Positions 37,601-51,727 are shown, numbered from the stretch's first letter. The stretch is 64,000 bases of DNA from Siniperca chuatsi (GCF_020085105.1 NC_058042.1:21993001-22057000); one strand, 5' to 3'. The notes: a model not told the origin generated them from the letters alone. Numbers and translations: made by a program.

Positions 37601-40600
37601 GAAACATTTTAATGTTCTCAAATTCATCCTTCAGAAGTGCCCTAATTACAGCATGAGTGCTCTTGATTCAACAGCTGTGTAGGGAACCCTTATGCACCAT
37701 GAAGTACGTATTCCCAATGGTAAATTTGCACATATTCCTTACAATGTTTAGAAAAAAATCACAGCATTTACACTTGGACATATTCATTTGCGCATCAATA
37801 GTGGGCATCCAGAGATTGACAGGAAAACACGGAGAACAACAACACATTTCCATTGAACACCTACTAATAGCTATCCAGCAAAATATCAGCTTGCCCAAAC
37901 CACAGCGATATGCAACTAATAGACTAGACAACAAAATACTGGTAGGTTAATAGACAATGCTGGATGAAAATCTAATTCAAAAGCAAATGAAAGATAAATA
38001 TTTGTGTGTGTGTGTGATTTGGACAGGCAACTGTGAGCATTCAAAATGAGAAAAGGAATGAGAAGCAGGGTGGGTTTTTTGACACACAGGAAAATGAGAA
38101 AAAAGCCTCTGACTGGTCCACCTCTTGTTCAATAGAGGGATTAAGTTTCTTTCTCTTTACTCCCTCTCTCCAAAGAAACCCAGGGGGAGGGAGAGAGAAA
38201 GAAGGAGAAGGAGGAAAAAAAAGTAAAAAAACCAACAAAGAAAAACAGGAAGAAAGAAAGAGACATAAGATTAACAGTCACGTAATGCAAGCAAGTATGC
38301 TTTTGGGAAACAAGAGATAGATACCAATAAGTGCTGTAAAGTTGATAGCAAAAAAAAAAAGCAGTGCATACAACATAAAAAAGTACAGGGGGTGTTGCAT
38401 CTGAAAATGTTTTGCACCAATGCTTTTCTGGTTGAATGAAGTGTTTCCACCCCAATGTTCCTGTTTAGTGGGTGTGTTGGGGATTAAAACCAATAAATAT
38501 GGTGACAATACGACAGAGCACTGTTGCACAGCACATAAACTGCAGTCATCAGGTAGCCTGTTAGCCCGAGAAATGCTGACCAAAGCTGAAATTTTGGGAG
38601 TCACTGACCACCAACAGCCAATCACTTTTCTAAGGCTACTCTTTCCTACTGACAATGCCCCCCAGGAAAAGGATCACATCAAAACTTGGTCTCCATAATC
38701 CACAATTCCGTTCTCTCCATCCATTCTCTCTCCCTTCCTTCCTCCTTGCCTCTTGCCTCTCTCTTTGAGGTAAGAAGAGGGTGGGGTTGCATTGATCTGG
38801 ATTCAGATCCAAAACAGGAAAACTAATATGGGATTTTGGGCATGTGTAATATAGTTGAGTAGTCTGCTTAGCCACTGGGGTTTGTGTGTGTGTGTGTGTG
38901 TGTGTGTGGTTTGTGTGGTGGCGGTTGTAGAAAATCCAGTTAGCCAACTCTGCAGAAACTCATACATATTGTCCAGTGTATGAGGAGGAGGAGGAGGGAG
39001 GGATGGAGGAAAAAAGGAGAAAAACTGGAGTGGAATGGAGAAAACAGTGGTGGTTTCTCTGTGGATTAGGGAGTCAAATGGATCGGAAGGAGTGTTTAGA
39101 GTGTGAGAACCTGAGACGGACACACACATACACACTTCCTGAAACTGTCACCAGCTTTGTGTTGTAGTCAGATCAAGGTGACAGGCTGTTGGGTATAAGC
39201 CTCCAAAGAAACAGCTCCTGAACTGGCAGCAATGCCTGATTCAAAAAAATGAAAATATCAAATGCACAATATCTGGTCCTGGATTTCGACATGCAGTGAT
39301 GCTGTATTTTGTAATCTGTAATTTCACTGACTTTATGTTGTATTTATGATTGTTAAGTGCTCTTTATGGAGCTTTCAGTCCTCAATCATGATGCAGAAAA
39401 CCACTCACACACGTTTTTAATCAGATCATCTAAACTGCTATAAAACCCAATGAAATCTATATTAAAAGTTGTGGGGTTTTTTTTAATTCAGGAAAAATTT
39501 TGTCTGGTAAGAAACAGGCAGCCTGAATGTTTTGCTAGTGTTTTTATGGGAAATGAAAGTGACTATTGACTTATCAAGTAACAAATCAGTAACCTCAATC
39601 CCTTGAACCTGCACATTAAAAGGACTAAAATGTTGATCTTTTAATGCACTGGTACATGCAATGTACCATTTTTTGCACCTCCTTCTGACAGATGAGGAGG
39701 AATTTAAAAATCAGGCTTTTTGCTACTAGACCTTTCCGAAGTCCATCTGGACACATCACCCTCACACGCTCTCTATCTCTTTTTCTTCCTCTTGTGCCAT
39801 CTCTATATCACACCATAGCTCACTCTCAAATCAGTCTGTCGGGCCCTGCAGCACAAATGCTGTCAGACCAGATCAGCTCTACCTCCATTAGCTAGCTACA
39901 ATATAACATCCCTCTCCACTAGCTATTACAATTATATCCTCCATTTCTCTCTACTTTTCTGCAGAAACTATAATATTACCATTTGTTTCTGCCTCTCAAT
40001 CTCTCTATTTTTTCCTCCTCACACTCAAACTATTAACTGCATCCTCCTTCATTGCATCCATTCATTAGAGCCAATAACATTCTCTCTCTCTCTCTCTACA
40101 GTGTAAGAGAAGTGCATAGTTTCAGTTCACAATCACATAGCAATTACATGATCCCTCCATCTCCCTCTCATTGCACCAGCTCACATCCTATTTTCTATTT
40201 TATTCTCTAAGCGTATGACTGTTTTCTTGCTGCTGCCTCCACTTTTACTGGTTAGATTTAACCTCAAGCAACATTTTCTACTTTCTCTCTCCATAATGCA
40301 CACATAATAAATGTGTTCAAATTCACACCACAAGACGCACACACATACACACACTCTCTCTGGCTACGTGCCTGCCTCTTCTCTCCTCTCACACGCTCAT
40401 GAGAGACAGGCGTTGTCCATGAATAGATGAAGTGAACAGACCGCGATGCTCTCCTCCCTAATCACTAAAAAAGACAGTTAAGAAAGGCTGGGGCACCCTT
40501 CTCTCACACTCTCTCCCCTCTTTCATTCATTTGTTCATTTATCCGTGTCCATCCATCGTTCAGTCGGGAGGACCGGACAAAGCCGTTAATGGCATTCCCC

Positions 40601-43600
40601 TTCACGTCCACTTCCCCTCCTCCTCTCCTCCTATCTTCTTTCTCCTGTATTCATCTCTTATTTTCCTTGCCTCCCATTTACTCCTGGCAATTACGCTGAC
40701 ATCCACTTGTCCTCCTCCTCCACTTCTCCTTCTCCTCTTCCAACATCAGCATTCATTGACTATTTAGCAACACCATCAACATATTCTGTCTCTCCACTGT
40801 TCTCTGTATTTCCAGACTAACAAAGCTACAGTAGATCTCACAAGCTCAGTTTCCCCTACGAATTTTAAGTCTGGAAATACTCATGTGGAAATGTTTCAAC
40901 CTGGTTAGATATTTACCAGCCCAATCAGCAAGCCTTTAGATGATAACACGGTGTGCTGCTTTTCTAAACTCTAAAAGGTTAATGTTATTTTTTAAGTTAA
41001 GAAGAGACTGTCAATCATCTACGATACAGTGTGAAATTACTTGAAATTATATCTTTCACCAGTTAAATCATGACAACAATGAACAAAGCAAAAATTGTGG
41101 GTTGACTTTTCCAGGCTCCTGTATGTCTCCACTTCACGCCTTATATGATGGAACAACAACAATGGAAGACTGTCTTTTCATTGGTGTGGGTGGAGAGACA
41201 CATATATATTCTTCAACAACACCATATTTCTCCATGATTACACAGCTTTGACTGCTAATATTACAGATTATGCAGACTTTCTATTACTCTTATTATCTTG
41301 CAAGACAAATAGCACTTGAGTATGAATCTCCTATTTCCTCTCTTTCCTTTTTATTACCAGTCCTTTCCCTCCTCCTCCTCTCCTTGGTTTAGTCCAGAAC
41401 ATGCACTCATCATCCAATTTCCCTTCCCTCCCCTGTCTGTGTCTCTCCATTCCTCCCCTTCCTTCTTTGCCTATTTAACTACCATGGCAACAGGTGATGT
41501 GGTGGCTCTCACAGGGACATGTCTCTGGGCAAAGCACATGCGTGTGCGCAGACACACACATGCACCCACAAGCACATTGTGGTAGGACTCCTTTAATGGG
41601 TGAAACCATCCAAAAAGTAGAGCAAACAAGCTCGCACAAAGAGCGACACAGAGAAAGTGTGAAAGTGAGAGTAAAAGAAAGTGAGAGGCGTAGGAGAGAG
41701 GGTCAAATGAAATGATAGAGATGTAGATGGGGAGCCAAGAGTGTGACAATGGAGCTGAATCAGATAGCACCCACACACGTCCTAACACCTTCCCAGCAGC
41801 CTGTGCATATCCATCTGCTTACCACTTACATATATGCTCTGTTACAGTCAGACGAAAACCCGCTATTTCTAGCATTTGAGGAATCAAGGATTAGTGTTTA
41901 GCAAACTGATGCATACAGAATCATTAAATTTGAAACTATAAAACATATTATCTTAATAATACATTCTTCAGTTTCCTGGTGAATATCCTTCCTCAAATTG
42001 AAAAACAACAAAAAAAAACAAAACAAAACATAAGCTTTGTAATTGTATATTATACGTATTTGGCCCTCTACTCCGTTAATATGCTATTAGTGTGTAGTGT
42101 ATCTCCTCCTGTGTTGATAACATTAAACCATCACTAAAAAATATGAATAATAATGACAATATAAAAAGGTGCAGCCATGTTGATAACAGAGCAGATGCAT
42201 CAATGATCAAGAGACAGTGCATGCACAGTGTAGAGTTGAGGTGAAATACACATAAATCACTAACAGATTCTGGAAGTTGGAGAGGAGGGCGACTTGGACT
42301 AACTGGGTGATTTACAGAGTGAGTGGGGTGCTGGGGTTGGGCCAGTGTTGGGAGGAATAGATAGGAAATAAATGTACATAAGCAGAAGTGCACCACATGC
42401 AGTAGACCAACTCACTGCCTGCTAACCAGTGAACATATTCTTCCATTTTACCAAACTACGGAGAAATTGTTAAAAATGTGCACATAAAGCAGAAACAAAT
42501 TACTCGCAGACCATGCAGGGTGAGTTGTTGTCAGAGAAAGCAAAACAAGCAACCGTATTTTATAAAATCAAAACCGAACATGCCTGCAAGTTGGAATGTT
42601 TGAGAACGCAGTCTTGCTATTCTCTGTTACCACTGATTTGAACCGTTTAAAAATCCATGTGACTATATGCATTTATATGTGAGCTATTTTGGGAGAGTTG
42701 AGAGTCGCATGTGTCTCGATAAGTGCACAATTAGTAGCACTAGAGCTCTTAATGCTGACACTGGTCCTGATATGCAGTATGCTGAAAATGTTAGAGCTGC
42801 CTTGAGTTGAATGGCTTTGCGTGAGAAGGGGCTCAATGATGTGTGTGTGTGTGTGTGTTTGTGTGTATGTTGGTGTAAAGTTGGGCTTAACAGTGAGAGT
42901 TAAACATCCCTCACCAGACGTTCACACACACACACAGTTCCCAGGCTGGGTCATGGGTTCAGATTAAGACCATAAGACATGGATAACCTATATTTATGTG
43001 TATTATCAGAGCTGAACACCACGGGGCTTCACACCAAAAGAACACACAGTCCATACTATACGTCATACGTAGGGAGAGGTTTATGGAGGGATACAGAGCA
43101 GGCCAAGACATGACACAAACATCTGGAAGGTGAACAACAGATGGACTACATAAATATAAAAAGAAAGCAGAGAGAAAGATGGACCTCCACTGTCATCAAT
43201 ACATCACTGATATCAGGATGGGGGCGGAGGTTGGATGGAGGGACAAAATTACAAGGGTTGAACAGGTGCATGAATGGACAGCTAATGCAGACCAAAGTGC
43301 TTGACAAACTCCTTGCTATAATGATTAGTTGATTATGTGATTAGTCATAGCAATTTACAGAAAATATGTCATCAATAATTCAATATTCATCAATAGTTCC
43401 AGACAGCAACATTTTTTGCATGTCATATGTCTTTCCTGTCCGTATTCAACCCCATCACTATCTAAAAAAGCCAAAAAGATGATTAAAAAATTAATAATTT
43501 AAGTCATTTATCAACCAAAAAGGCAACACATTCGCTGGTGCCTGCTTCTCAAACATGAGGATTTGCTGCTTTTTCCCTGTTTTATATCATTATAATTCAA

Positions 43601-44340
43601 ATATCTAATACCTTTTTGGTTTTGGACTGTTGGTCCAAGGAATTTGAAGATTTCACATTGGGCTCTAAGGAAGAGTGATAGGCATTTTCATTATTGTTAG
43701 ACATTTTCTAGTTTTAACGATTAACCTATTAACTGGGTAAAGAATGGTTGCAAATAATTGTGAGTTGCAGCCCCAGTATATTTCAAAATATATTAAAGAT
43801 GACAAAACCATTTGATAAAGAAGAAATGGTACAGAATGGATTTGTGTTTTCTGACGTGCCGCAGTTACATCTGTAGCATGCTGGTGATGCATACAACTGT
43901 ATATTGTCCCAGCACACTAAGAAGGATGTTACTGGGTTGGGGAATTCAAGCTGCATATACCACTGCTTCATATTTTCATGGAAACCTGTGGTACTATATT
44001 TACAGTGGGCTACAGAGCAGTATTTGAGCAATGGCAAATCGCTCCAATCTTTCTTCAAATCTCTCTTTACTTGGCACTGCGAGGCTGGATAAGCAGTAGT
44101 GGCAGCTATGCTGATGGGAACAGTCTGCCAAAAAACAGCACCAGGCAGTGCCTTTGTTCTGCGCATAAATAAATGATTGCTTCATTTGGGCTGGCAGCTT
44201 CAATAGACTCTGTTGGAATAAGCAGGATAATCAAGAGTTCGACTGAAATAAACAGGAACTTTTAAACTGAATGAGGACCTGTCTGTCTCTACCGGGTTGA
44301 ATAGGGTAATCAGCCTCTTCAGATGCACTGAACACCATGA

Positions 44341-44373
<33 letters not shown>

Positions 44374-47300
44374 AAACGCAGCACTAACACAACCAAGCCA
44401 TCACACACTCACAAAAACACACCTCTATAAAAGCTAATTCTCTTTTTCGTATTCACACACACAAAGAAAAAAAAAAACCACAACAGACCACACTTAAGCA
44501 CAACAAGCCTCAAACTCTCCAGATTTGGCACACACAAACTCTCACTGTTGTGGGGACCTGGTGGCCCCGGGGTGGCCCTTTTTAAACCGAGCAGTCTCAT
44601 TTTGAAGGACAGGACCCCATGCTGAGAGAAACACAAACACCGGAGACAGTAGGGTCTAAAGACTTTACACAACCTGTCACTCTGTCAGTATTTCCCTCTG
44701 CTTAGTCTCTGACATTCTCTTTCTGTTTAACTGCCCCACACATTTTCTTCTTTTAACACTTCCCTCCTGTTCTTTTTGTGTCTCACCGATTCATTTATCT
44801 ATCTCTGCAACTTATAAATACCAGCAGCATCTTTCTTAACCAAAGTTCAATTAATTAAATTATTCTCTCAGTATGATAAACATATAAAGTGAGCTAAAGA
44901 TTGTATTATTTCCATTAAAAAAATCAAGCAAAGAAAATGGGTATTTTGATGGTTGGCAAGTATTTTACTAATAGTATATTAAAAAAATCTACTCCCTTCA
45001 GCCCTCCTTTTCTGGAGTAGGTGGAGTTATGAAACACGGGTGGTCTGGCGGGATAAGAAAAGCTCTTAAGAGTCTTTTCACAGTAATTAAGTATGCAACT
45101 GCCTGCCTTTCAATTCATCATATTCCATTACATTGTTGTTTTTTGAACTATGACTTGGGGCTCACAACAGGCAATATGAGTGCAGTAATGTGTCTTAATA
45201 AGACCATAGCCAAATATGAGAAATACATTATTATACAAGTCTTGGAAGTCAATTTTAAGAGGTCCACATGGCATCACTAAAGAGAAACCACATAAGAGAC
45301 TGTAATTGTGAACCCCCTGCAATCTAATGAGAATTCCTACTGTTGTTAGACATTTTTAAAAAAGGAGTTCAGAAGCTTTTTTTCCCCCTCACCAAAAACC
45401 ACCTATTAGTGAAAAACCTGAAGAGAGAAAGCACCACCTGGGTTTAATAATCTCAATGGGGCAATATATAATTTCAATGGGGCGTCATATTCTTCCAATT
45501 TACCATATAAGCATCACATTACTGTCAAATGGCTACTTGTGCATGTAACCAGAAACCTGCTCAATGAAGGGAGAATGCTTGACTGTTTACACGTTATCTT
45601 TTTATTATTTTATTGAGGTTACTGCCACCTTTATGCAGTAACTTGATTTCCTAAACATATGTAAAGAACAAACCTGGTTTCATTATTCGAGGTAAGAGAT
45701 TAAGAGAAACACAGTGAATATAGCTTTCTGTTGACACCTTGTTTCTTGGCCATGTATACATGTAACTGAGTTTTTGTGACAGCAGTGTGGTAGAAGGGAA
45801 GAAAACATAACTACATGTAGCGGTGCATCCTTGTTAATTAAAACACTGAGACACTGATAGTAAATTAAATAAGTATTTTGAATTTCTGCTTTTTGATTTG
45901 GTATCGATAGTAGAGAGAGCCAGGAAAGGCAGGGGAGAGAGAGGGGATGAGATACAGCAAAGGGGCCCGGGCTGGATTCAAACCCAGACCGCTGCAGTAA
46001 GGACTCAGCCTTGATATGTGGTACGCACTCTACCAAGTAAGCTGAAACAAGTAAGTCTAAATAAGCTGGTTTCCATAGCTGACAGTAGACTGTAAATTTC
46101 AGACGCATGCATACAGTGAGGAAAAACTGTGTGACCTCTTATTATAGAGCCTGTTCTCTCACTAAACTGTCAGCATTGCTTTAAAAATGTAGGAATCAGT
46201 AGGGGAAAATGTGATTACTGATCAGCTGCATACAAAAGGTGGGTTTTATAGTAATCAGGTAAATGGACTCACAAATTCCTGGCCTAGACTAGATTTCTCC
46301 CAATAACCTGATTTTGTAGTGGGCATGTACATGTAGAGACAGCTCTAGTTCCCTTCATTCAGAGCTAGGGTTGCTGTCTATTTGCTTTACAAACAGTGTG
46401 TTCTATTGTAGCACAAATGAGCCTTTCTCTAACTGACCGTTAGACCAGGCGCTCTCTAATCTCTTTCACTCCAGGATCCAAATGACAAAGATTGTGCCAG
46501 AATTGTCCAGACAAACTCAGTGAGGTTATAACTACAGCACCGAATATCCTTCTGTTGTGTAGTTTGTTTGTTTTATAAATTCAGATTTTTTTTGTGCCAT
46601 GGCCTGAAGGAAAAAAACAACAGAAAACAGAATCATTATCAAGTTATTATAATGCAATAAGGTGTTATAATACACAGTAATACTGTATAATGCAATGCAA
46701 AATAACAGCAGAAATTTTGACTTGTCATTGTAGGAAAAGCACAGGTATTACTAATAACATTAACAATACTCTGTTTTATTCAAGTGTCCCAGTAAGCCGT
46801 GACAGTGAGCCAGCATGCACAATACCAGGACCATGAAACAGCTAAGTGGAATTCAGCCATAATTAATTTTACTATTTACACCTGTGCTTTTCCTACTGTG
46901 ATATGTCAAAATGTGGTCTGTGAAAAGGGCCTATAATATCACAGCTCATATATAAAATAAAAAAATAGACATACGCTCCACAAACTCCAGAACAACTGTA
47001 TTGCACACACTGTATTAGATTGTTCAGGTGTTTGTGTTTTGTTTGTCAGTAACAGAGACTCAAGACGTGAAAGAATGGGAATGATTTCATATGAAAAAAA
47101 CAACAACAAACAAATAGAAAAATGGAGAATTTAGGGCTTTGACTCAACTGATTTGGAAGAACGTAGAACCAAGGCCCAGACTATGTTGTTATTTTTGCCT
47201 TATTGATTTAAATGATTGAATCTATTTAATTGAACCTCATTCAGTCAGGAGAAATAACTTAGATGGTAAATGTCAGAGAATGCCTGATATCTCACCTACA

Positions 47301-48270
47301 TTACACCAACAAAGACTCCAGTGCAGAAAGCCAAATATCTACCCATTAACTCAGGGGGAAACTCAAGCCAAGGCCAAGCAGACATCTGGCTCCAGAGGCC
47401 TCAGGCACGACAACTCTTGCATGATGCGTGCCTATTTATTTATTTATATATTTAACAAAAGGACAATAATGGGCACGATGAGCTGTTTTGTTTGAAGGCA
47501 TGGTGCACCCATAAAAACATGCTCTCTTTCATGCCATCTTTCTTTGTCTGTGACTGCACCAGAATCTCAAAACATACATAAACAGACATTTTTTCATTAA
47601 TTTGTATCTCAATTAAATTATTATATGCTGAGTGTGTTTCTTTAAATCTTGCAGACAAATAGTGTCTTAGGAGGCATCAGGCCATATGTCATTCTAATAT
47701 AAACTCTGAATATGTAATTTTAGGGGTGAAAAAATGCTTTAGAAAATAATAAAGAACTTGACATTAGGTTCAAGCCATGTGATCAGTTCTTGTCTCTTAG
47801 TGAAGACACACAATCCCAATGATGTCATATGTCTAAATCTCTGTGTCTAACAGGCGTAAACCTGAAACAATGTCACAACCTACGGCACATCCTCTGGGAA
47901 CCATAACATGCTGTGGCAGATGGACAGTACAGGCCATATTCCTAAGTGACATGCAGACACAAAAGCATGCAAGTGTGCGGGCACGCAAGAACGAACGCAC
48001 GCACACACACATATTCCCAAAGAAATCATTTCACTAGTCACACAATCTCCCTTTCTAAATGAATCTCCCTTGTCTTCCACTTCCCCCTCTTATGTTTCAG
48101 TCTCTCTCACCCTCTTCCCTCAAGTTTAATTGACTATTGTGGCAGATGGGGTGGCGGTTGGTCTGTGGGAATCAATGTCTTTATTGTGGGACTGAGAGAG
48201 AGATTAGCAGCTAGTTAGCACTAGTGAGAGATGACAGCTGGCCCCATTAACCTCCCCTGTCACTCACTCA

Positions 48271-48317
<47 letters not shown>

Positions 48318-51300
48318 GAAGTAGTAGTTTTCAGTTAGCCCTTAGCCAGGCTCAGCAGTTACACACAGGAGCAATACTGCTCTGTACTTTATGCCTGTCA
48401 CCTGTCAGACACAAAATAAATGTGGCCTAGTATGTTATTCATGCACACACACACTTGGGGATAATCCATTATTGGCTTAGCTTGACATCTAAAAAGGATG
48501 AAGGAGAAAAGGCAATATTTCCAACTCAGTCAAAACTGAGGACTCACCGAAGGCACATCTCCACACTATACAAAATAGAGAGAGGTATAAAAAAGTTTTT
48601 GAATCAAGGGCTTGAATATGTCTCAACATATGACTTGAAGATAACTCACAACAAAACTAAAAGTAACATGCCAGCTCACTAGAATGATCTATCTACTTTG
48701 CATGAAAGCCAAGACACGAAAGCTTTGCTACTGAGGCAGAGCAAACATTCATCATGTGATATGACCCAAAAAGTGACTACAACAGCTGCTGACAATGGCT
48801 CCAGTTTCATTAAGGCATCTGAAATACTTCACGCTCATTTGGCAGCAGTTGTTTATTTTACATTTTGTTACAAGTAAAATTCCCCAAAACACACACACAG
48901 ACACAAACACAAATTGATGTTTCTGAAACACTCATCATCTCAACTGTCACTTGGTAAAAGACTTTGGTATTTCATCAAAGCCATCCTCTATTGTAGGGCA
49001 TCTTTGAAACCAGAACAGGTTCCATCAGGCTGATCTTTTTTAAAATCTGATCGTATGCAAGGATTTCATACATCTGTTAATTCAACTGAAATGTTAGCTT
49101 TCTGTCTAAAAGTAAAGAATGTAAAAGCCAAATCATCATTAAATCTTATATTCTATATACTTTACATATGACACACAAGTTGGTATAATGCAGCCACTGT
49201 CGCATGAGAAATATTATTACATTTCCTCCAGGACTACCATGCCTGGTCAAAGCAGACCAGAGGAGGAAAACTAACAGGGCTCATGTTGCTACTCAACCAT
49301 CTTGAGAAAGATGTCTCTTCCATGACTGCAGGGACTGAGGGTGTCAGTTACTTGGCTCCTTCTTCATCTGGGTCAAATCAAGTTCAACAACAGACGCTTC
49401 TTACAATCACTGACACAGTGTGTTTTGACATGACACTGGGGAATTGACTTGATTTGAATATTTGCATGGTCCTTAATGTGCTGAGTGAATCCTATGACTC
49501 AATGAGTGCTATCATCCATTCAAAACACACTGAGCAAATTCAAAATGCATGGCTATCAATCCGAAATAAAGCTGTTTTTCTTAATTCCTCTATCTTTTGA
49601 AGGAGAAAAAGAGTTTGAGTGTCTGACAGCAGTGATCCTGACAGCCTCCTGCACTGCAAATTCTGACATGAGAAAATGTTAGAAATCCCTTTCTGTGATT
49701 ACATTTTCAGAGAGCAGCATAGAGGATTTTGTCTTGATCTTTTGGCTGACATTCATCTGGTTTTGACATGGGAAAATATTAACTAAACATTAACTAAAAA
49801 TAAAAATACCCCAAGATTAAACATGCAACACGCACAGCCAACATTGGCCATGTCCACATTCATCTGCTTTTCAACAGGGGTAATTTAATATGCCAACTAT
49901 GAACAGCTGGAGGCAGATTTAATTAAACGGACTGTATTTGTTATCCTTCCCTGTTCCTCAAAGTATAAACCACAGTTTATACATGGTAGCCAAAATATGG
50001 GTAAAACTATGCCAATCAGCATGTGGTGTTGGATTGAGCCCCACAGACATCTGGATGGATGGATGAAGACACACAAAAACATGAAAATTAAAATAACTCA
50101 ACCTGACTTTCCCACCAAAACAGGCAGGCATAAAGATTTTGTCTTTGTGTTTGTTTATTTGGAATAAATTATCTTCTTTTATAGTTATGAAATTACTAGG
50201 TAGTCCTACAGTAGTTTAGTACCGTACAACCAACACACCCAAACATGTCCAAATCCCAAATACAGAGCCATACGCAGCCTTTGACACCAACAAATACTTG
50301 CTGCAAATGGGTAATTACGGTCTAGTTATTGAGCAACACCTCGCTCTGCAGTCTTTCCTCCTCTCTGAGGAGTAACAAAGCAGTAGGAAAGAGAGGTAAC
50401 ATGATATAGCCTAGATGGATAGTGTGTTGCACTGAGACAGTGTTCAACAGAGCACTTTTCCCCATTTTTTTCTTAAACCCAATGCCCTTAAAATGAAAAA
50501 ATATTTCTCTGGAAGTACCAGTCACATAATCACCTCATTGCTTTCTGCTTTAAAATGTCTCTTGCTGCTGCTCAGATAGCACCTTATGTCTGTCAGCTAC
50601 TATTCACATTCAAGGTAGTTCATGAGTGCCTGAGTGAGTACATACACATCTATGTCTACATGGAACAGTAGCATATAGTGAGAAGATGGAGCTGTAACAT
50701 GAGGAGCGTAGATCAACTTTCACCTTTTCTCAACTGTTTCACTTCTCCTGCTAACTCTTTGATATTCCATGCCTGTGTGAAAGCCACTTCACTCCCAAGT
50801 GTGGCTCCATGTATCCAATTTGTTCTACTATAGCCTACAGATTATGCGTTTTGGGGTGATATTTTAAAAAAGCAACCTGTTTCTCGCTCAGTGTAAAAAC
50901 AATGCCTCTCCATTGTTTCTGTGCAAACCATCTCTGTGTACTCTGAGGAGAGGGGATATGGGTGATTTGCTGGTTGATAGCTTGCATAGTGCTATGTTTG
51001 CAGAGGATGTAAAAAATCTCAGTCTATGAATATCTGATATATATGACATGAACTATCATATCTGAGCCATCCTAGCCTGACAATGTCTCTTTACACTGTA
51101 TGTGAAGTCCTTTTGTCCTTAGCAGGTGACTGACACTACAATGTGACACTCTGTAGACTGTCGTTTTGTAGTTGTTTACAATTTCTGCACCTTGTCACCA
51201 AGACAAAGACCTGTGCATTTGCTGCGAGTGGCGACTTAATGTTTGATTCCTGTCAAAATTTTAAAACTCACCACAATAGAGTTCAATGCTTTACAGTGTA

Positions 51301-51727
51301 CTTTTTTTTTTTTTTTTAATTTATTTACAAACAATATGTAATACCACCTTTGCCTCATTCATGGCAGCAGCTATGCTGCCATGAATGCGCAGTCACACAC
51401 ACACAAACAACTTACCTCCATGGCTAGTGCAGCTGTTTGCTGGTCGTAGTGATTCAGTAGATTGGGCATAAAGGTGGTGTTGTAAGGCAGATCCTGGCAC
51501 ATTCTCAGTCTGATGGGCTCACAGCTAAACTCGCTGTGGCTCTCTATGGACTCCATATGAATGGACAGAGCGGGTGTAACCAGGGAGAAGAGGAGTAGGA
51601 AGATGGGGATGAGGAGGAAAGAAAAACAGATAGGAACTCGTTGTCTGTAGTAGATTGGTGTAGTTTTTGAAAACCAGTCTTTCATACATCCTCTTCCAAC
51701 AGGTGGTTGCATCTTAATGTTAGACAT
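24444..51727 (-). CDS. fzd3: Frizzled-3 Wnt / planar polarity receptor (10 coding exons)
   Basis: Seven-pass Wnt receptor at the plasma membrane, known in axon guidance and planar cell polarity. Coding exons in transcript order: 51727-51416, 32610-32414, 31981-31679, 31451-31289, 30899-30600, 30311-30060, 26554-26406, 25696-25582, 24943-24780, 24666-24444. Sum 2178 nt, 725 aa with the first ATG; phases are consistent. The cysteine-rich domain has all ten Cys and [20 protein letters not shown]. Membrane segments closely follow human FZD3 by recall, and the tail has [13 protein letters not shown] and a final NDGTSA. FZD6 is less likely because that tail and end are FZD3-specific. Teleosts can carry two copies, and I cannot assign a or b. 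The start is uncertain: Met15 (51685), directly before the signal peptide, is an alternative. Confidence 0.93.
25691..26080. repeat. Purine-rich (GA/GGA) tract in fzd3 intron
   Basis: About 390 bp in which the plus strand is almost entirely A and G, next to the acceptor of the exon starting at 25696. On the transcript strand it is a very long pyrimidine tract. Confidence 0.8.
26590..26678 (-). mobile_element. Fragment of tRNA-derived SINE family
   Basis: GATAGTGCAGCTGAAGATAG, ACAGGAAA and GACATGCAGCAAAGG align by eye with the copy at 45885-46045 (GATAGTAGAG..CCAGGAAAGG..GAGATACAGCAAAGG). The tRNA-like head is missing, so this is a truncated copy. The orientation follows the head of the other copy. 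Confidence 0.6.
28953..28976. repeat. (CTCA)n tetranucleotide array
   Basis: Six perfect tandem units in an fzd3 intron. They are the reverse complement of the array at 29583-29604. Confidence 0.95.
29583..29604. repeat. (GTGA)n tetranucleotide array
   Basis: About five and a half perfect units in the same fzd3 intron, some 600 bp from the complementary (CTCA)n array. Confidence 0.95.
32795..32815. repeat. (CA)n microsatellite
   Basis: Short CA array in the large fzd3 intron, about 185 bp from the acceptor of exon 32610-32414. Confidence 0.9.
33128..33245 (+). mobile_element. tRNA-derived SINE, second family
   Basis: GGTAGTCTAAAGGTTAAAG (A box) and a perfect GGTTCAAATCC B box at 33181-33191 mark a tRNA-like head on the plus strand. 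The downstream body has no counterpart in the other SINE copies here. The 3' end is approximate. Confidence 0.65.
35277..35631. mobile_element. Foldback / MITE-like element with nested inverted repeats
   Basis: Outer arms 35277-35310 and about 35593-35627 match as reverse complements at roughly 27 of 34 bases (GTAGACTTTAT core). Inner arms 35416-35439 and 35490-35513 match at 22 of 24. There is no coding capacity. The element lies in the fzd3 intron, and its boundaries are approximate. Confidence 0.7.
38881..38909. repeat. (TG)n microsatellite
   Basis: TG array within the large fzd3 intron, surrounded by GT-rich and GGA-rich sequence. Confidence 0.93.
42840..42866. repeat. (GT)n microsatellite
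   Basis: GT array with one interruption in the large fzd3 intron. Confidence 0.9.
44343..44371. repeat. (CA)n microsatellite
   Basis: Uninterrupted CA array in the large fzd3 intron. Confidence 0.95.
45885..46045 (-). mobile_element. tRNA-derived SINE
   Basis: Read on the minus strand, the head is GCTTACTTGGTAGAGTGCG (A box), followed about 45 nt later by a B box GGTTTGAATCC (45984-45974), then a body shared with the 26590 fragment. Spacing and boxes are those of a tRNA promoter, but the fold is not that of a working tRNA gene. It lies in the large fzd3 intron in the gene's sense orientation. Confidence 0.75.
48273..48315. repeat. (CA)n microsatellite, longest in window
   Basis: About 21 uninterrupted CA units preceded by CACTCACTCACT, in the large fzd3 intron. 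Confidence 0.96.

Larger units (their letters stand above)
32611..51415 (-). other. fzd3: 18.8-kb fzd3 intron splitting the CRD
   Basis: Donor GTAAGT at 51415 and acceptor CCGCAG at 32611. I see no exon, tRNA or conserved coding block inside. It holds tRNA-derived SINEs (33128, 45885), a foldback element (35277-35631), CA/GT arrays (32795, 38881, 42840, 44343, 48273) and purine- or pyrimidine-rich stretches (38130-38270, 38970-39050, 40500-40760, 41630-41710). Scattered short ORFs here are low-complexity and unsupported. Enhancers could lie here but cannot be recognised by eye. Confidence 0.7.
32414..51727 (-). other. fzd3: fzd3 signal peptide and cysteine-rich Wnt-binding domain
   Basis: Exon 51727-51416 encodes a hydrophobic run ([20 protein letters not shown]), then [10 protein letters not shown] and the first half of the CRD. 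Exon 32610-32414 encodes [10 protein letters not shown] through DDMECS. Ten cysteines are present, counting the PDC that begins the next exon. YNTT is a likely N-glycosylation site conserved in the family. The junction ALAME|PFHP falls within the CRD. Confidence 0.9.

Noticed and set aside
38033-38320. Lys/Glu-rich plus-strand frame in the large fzd3 intron
   Set aside because: It arises from a purine-rich low-complexity tract and has no splice or start context.
45970-46045. Possible reverse-strand tRNA gene
   Set aside because: It shares its body with a second copy at 26590-26678, so it is a SINE head rather than a tRNA gene.
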